Shown piece after piece: positions 21,540 to 21,691 of a DNA stretch of 21,691 bases. Position numbers and translations under genes: made by a program. A model generated the notes under the pieces. The model had not been told where the DNA came from and did not search any database. It saw only the letters and a list, made by a program, of their open reading frames with translations. How positions within the stretch are numbered: position 1 is the first letter of the stretch; every line of letters starts with the position of its first letter. The stretch lies in assembly GCA_043811795.1 (NCBI GenBank), contig JBDRMV010000027.1:1-21691 (forward strand), given 5' to 3'. Source of the stretch: JBDRMV01 sp043811795 (lineage in GTDB: Bacteria; CG03).

Positions 21540-21691
21540 TTCCCCTCCCACTATACTTACTTTCTCACCTGTAATTCCCGGCTTCTCGGCTCAATAGGGG
21601 GGATTCTCCCCCCTGATTGTGCTCCTCACGTCCGCCACGGCGGACATTCGTCGCTTGTCACCCCCCATGTGGTAAAAAGATTGTTGGTTAG
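21540..21691. repeat. Hairpin-rich intergenic sequence at the window edge
   Basis: Upstream of the tautomerase gene are two strong palindromes: GGGGGG-ATTCT-CCCCCC (21597-21613) and GTCCGCC-AC-GGCGGAC (21630-21645). Neither is followed by a T-run on the minus strand. A short minus-strand frame from the edge ends here but resembles no protein I know. I see no clear promoter; a TATAGT near 21550 overlaps the ribosome binding site. The paired hairpins look like dispersed intergenic repeats rather than a gene. Confidence 0.45.

Noticed and set aside
1..21691. tRNA, rRNA, CRISPR array, riboswitch or autonomous transposon
   Set aside because: None of the intergenic stretches shows a tRNA cloverleaf with CCA-end context, regular spaced repeats, a known riboswitch core or a transposase frame; the two cloverleaf-like elements are DNA palindromes without tRNA features.

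Overview
This 21.7-kb window looks like a chromosomal segment of an uncultured, probably Gram-negative bacterium. Two predicted lipoproteins, a secreted repeat protein and a Gld-type ABC system point to a complex envelope. Several families here (a COG1313 radical SAM enzyme, a DUF2723-TPR membrane enzyme, GldF-GldG fusions next to DUF4340) are common in candidate-phylum genomes, but the phylum cannot be fixed from this sequence alone. Every gene I can support is on the minus strand, so transcription runs from high to low coordinates. Genes are tightly packed, with many short overlaps. I see no tRNA, rRNA, CRISPR array, phage gene or transposase gene.

Layout in the direction of transcription. 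(1) 21691-21015: a hairpin-rich intergenic stretch, then a 4-oxalocrotonate tautomerase-like protein and a GYD-domain protein. (2) 20985-16859: an AmmeMemoRadiSam-type operon. It holds a lipoprotein-type MEMO-AMMECR1 fusion, a small lipoprotein, a COG1313/PflX radical SAM protein, endonuclease V and a second, cytosolic MEMO. A fragment encoding a P-loop lies just upstream of its promoter. (3) 16857-14411: a GTAG...CTAC hairpin repeat, then radC and two Opp/Dpp-type ATPases with no permease beside them. (4) 14398-6768: a second GTAG...CTAC repeat, then an overlapping operon of a CCA-nucleotidyltransferase fused to a family 2 glycosyltransferase, rimO, a DUF2723-TPR membrane protein, a phosphomannomutase/phosphoglucomutase and a DPM1-like glycosyltransferase. 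(5) 6765-2610: a GC-rich structured spacer, then a GldA-like ATPase, a GldF-GldG fusion and DUF4340. (6) 2606-1: a perfect CRP-type palindrome, a near-consensus sigma70 promoter and the first 834 codons of a large secreted repeat protein that continues beyond the window.

The most coherent system is region 4. The mutase would supply a hexose-1-phosphate, the two DPM1-like glycosyltransferases would make polyprenyl-phosphate sugar, and the DUF2723-TPR protein would pass the sugar to exported proteins. Human TMEM260, which has the same architecture, O-mannosylates Ig-like folds, so a bacterial protein O-mannosylation system is a reasonable hypothesis. The Ig-like surface protein of region 6 would be a candidate acceptor. 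Region 2 is the other unusual system: an AmmeMemoRadiSam set split between the envelope and the cytoplasm. Three operon heads have a -10 box so close to the start codon, with no Shine-Dalgarno sequence, that leaderless or near-leaderless mRNAs are likely.
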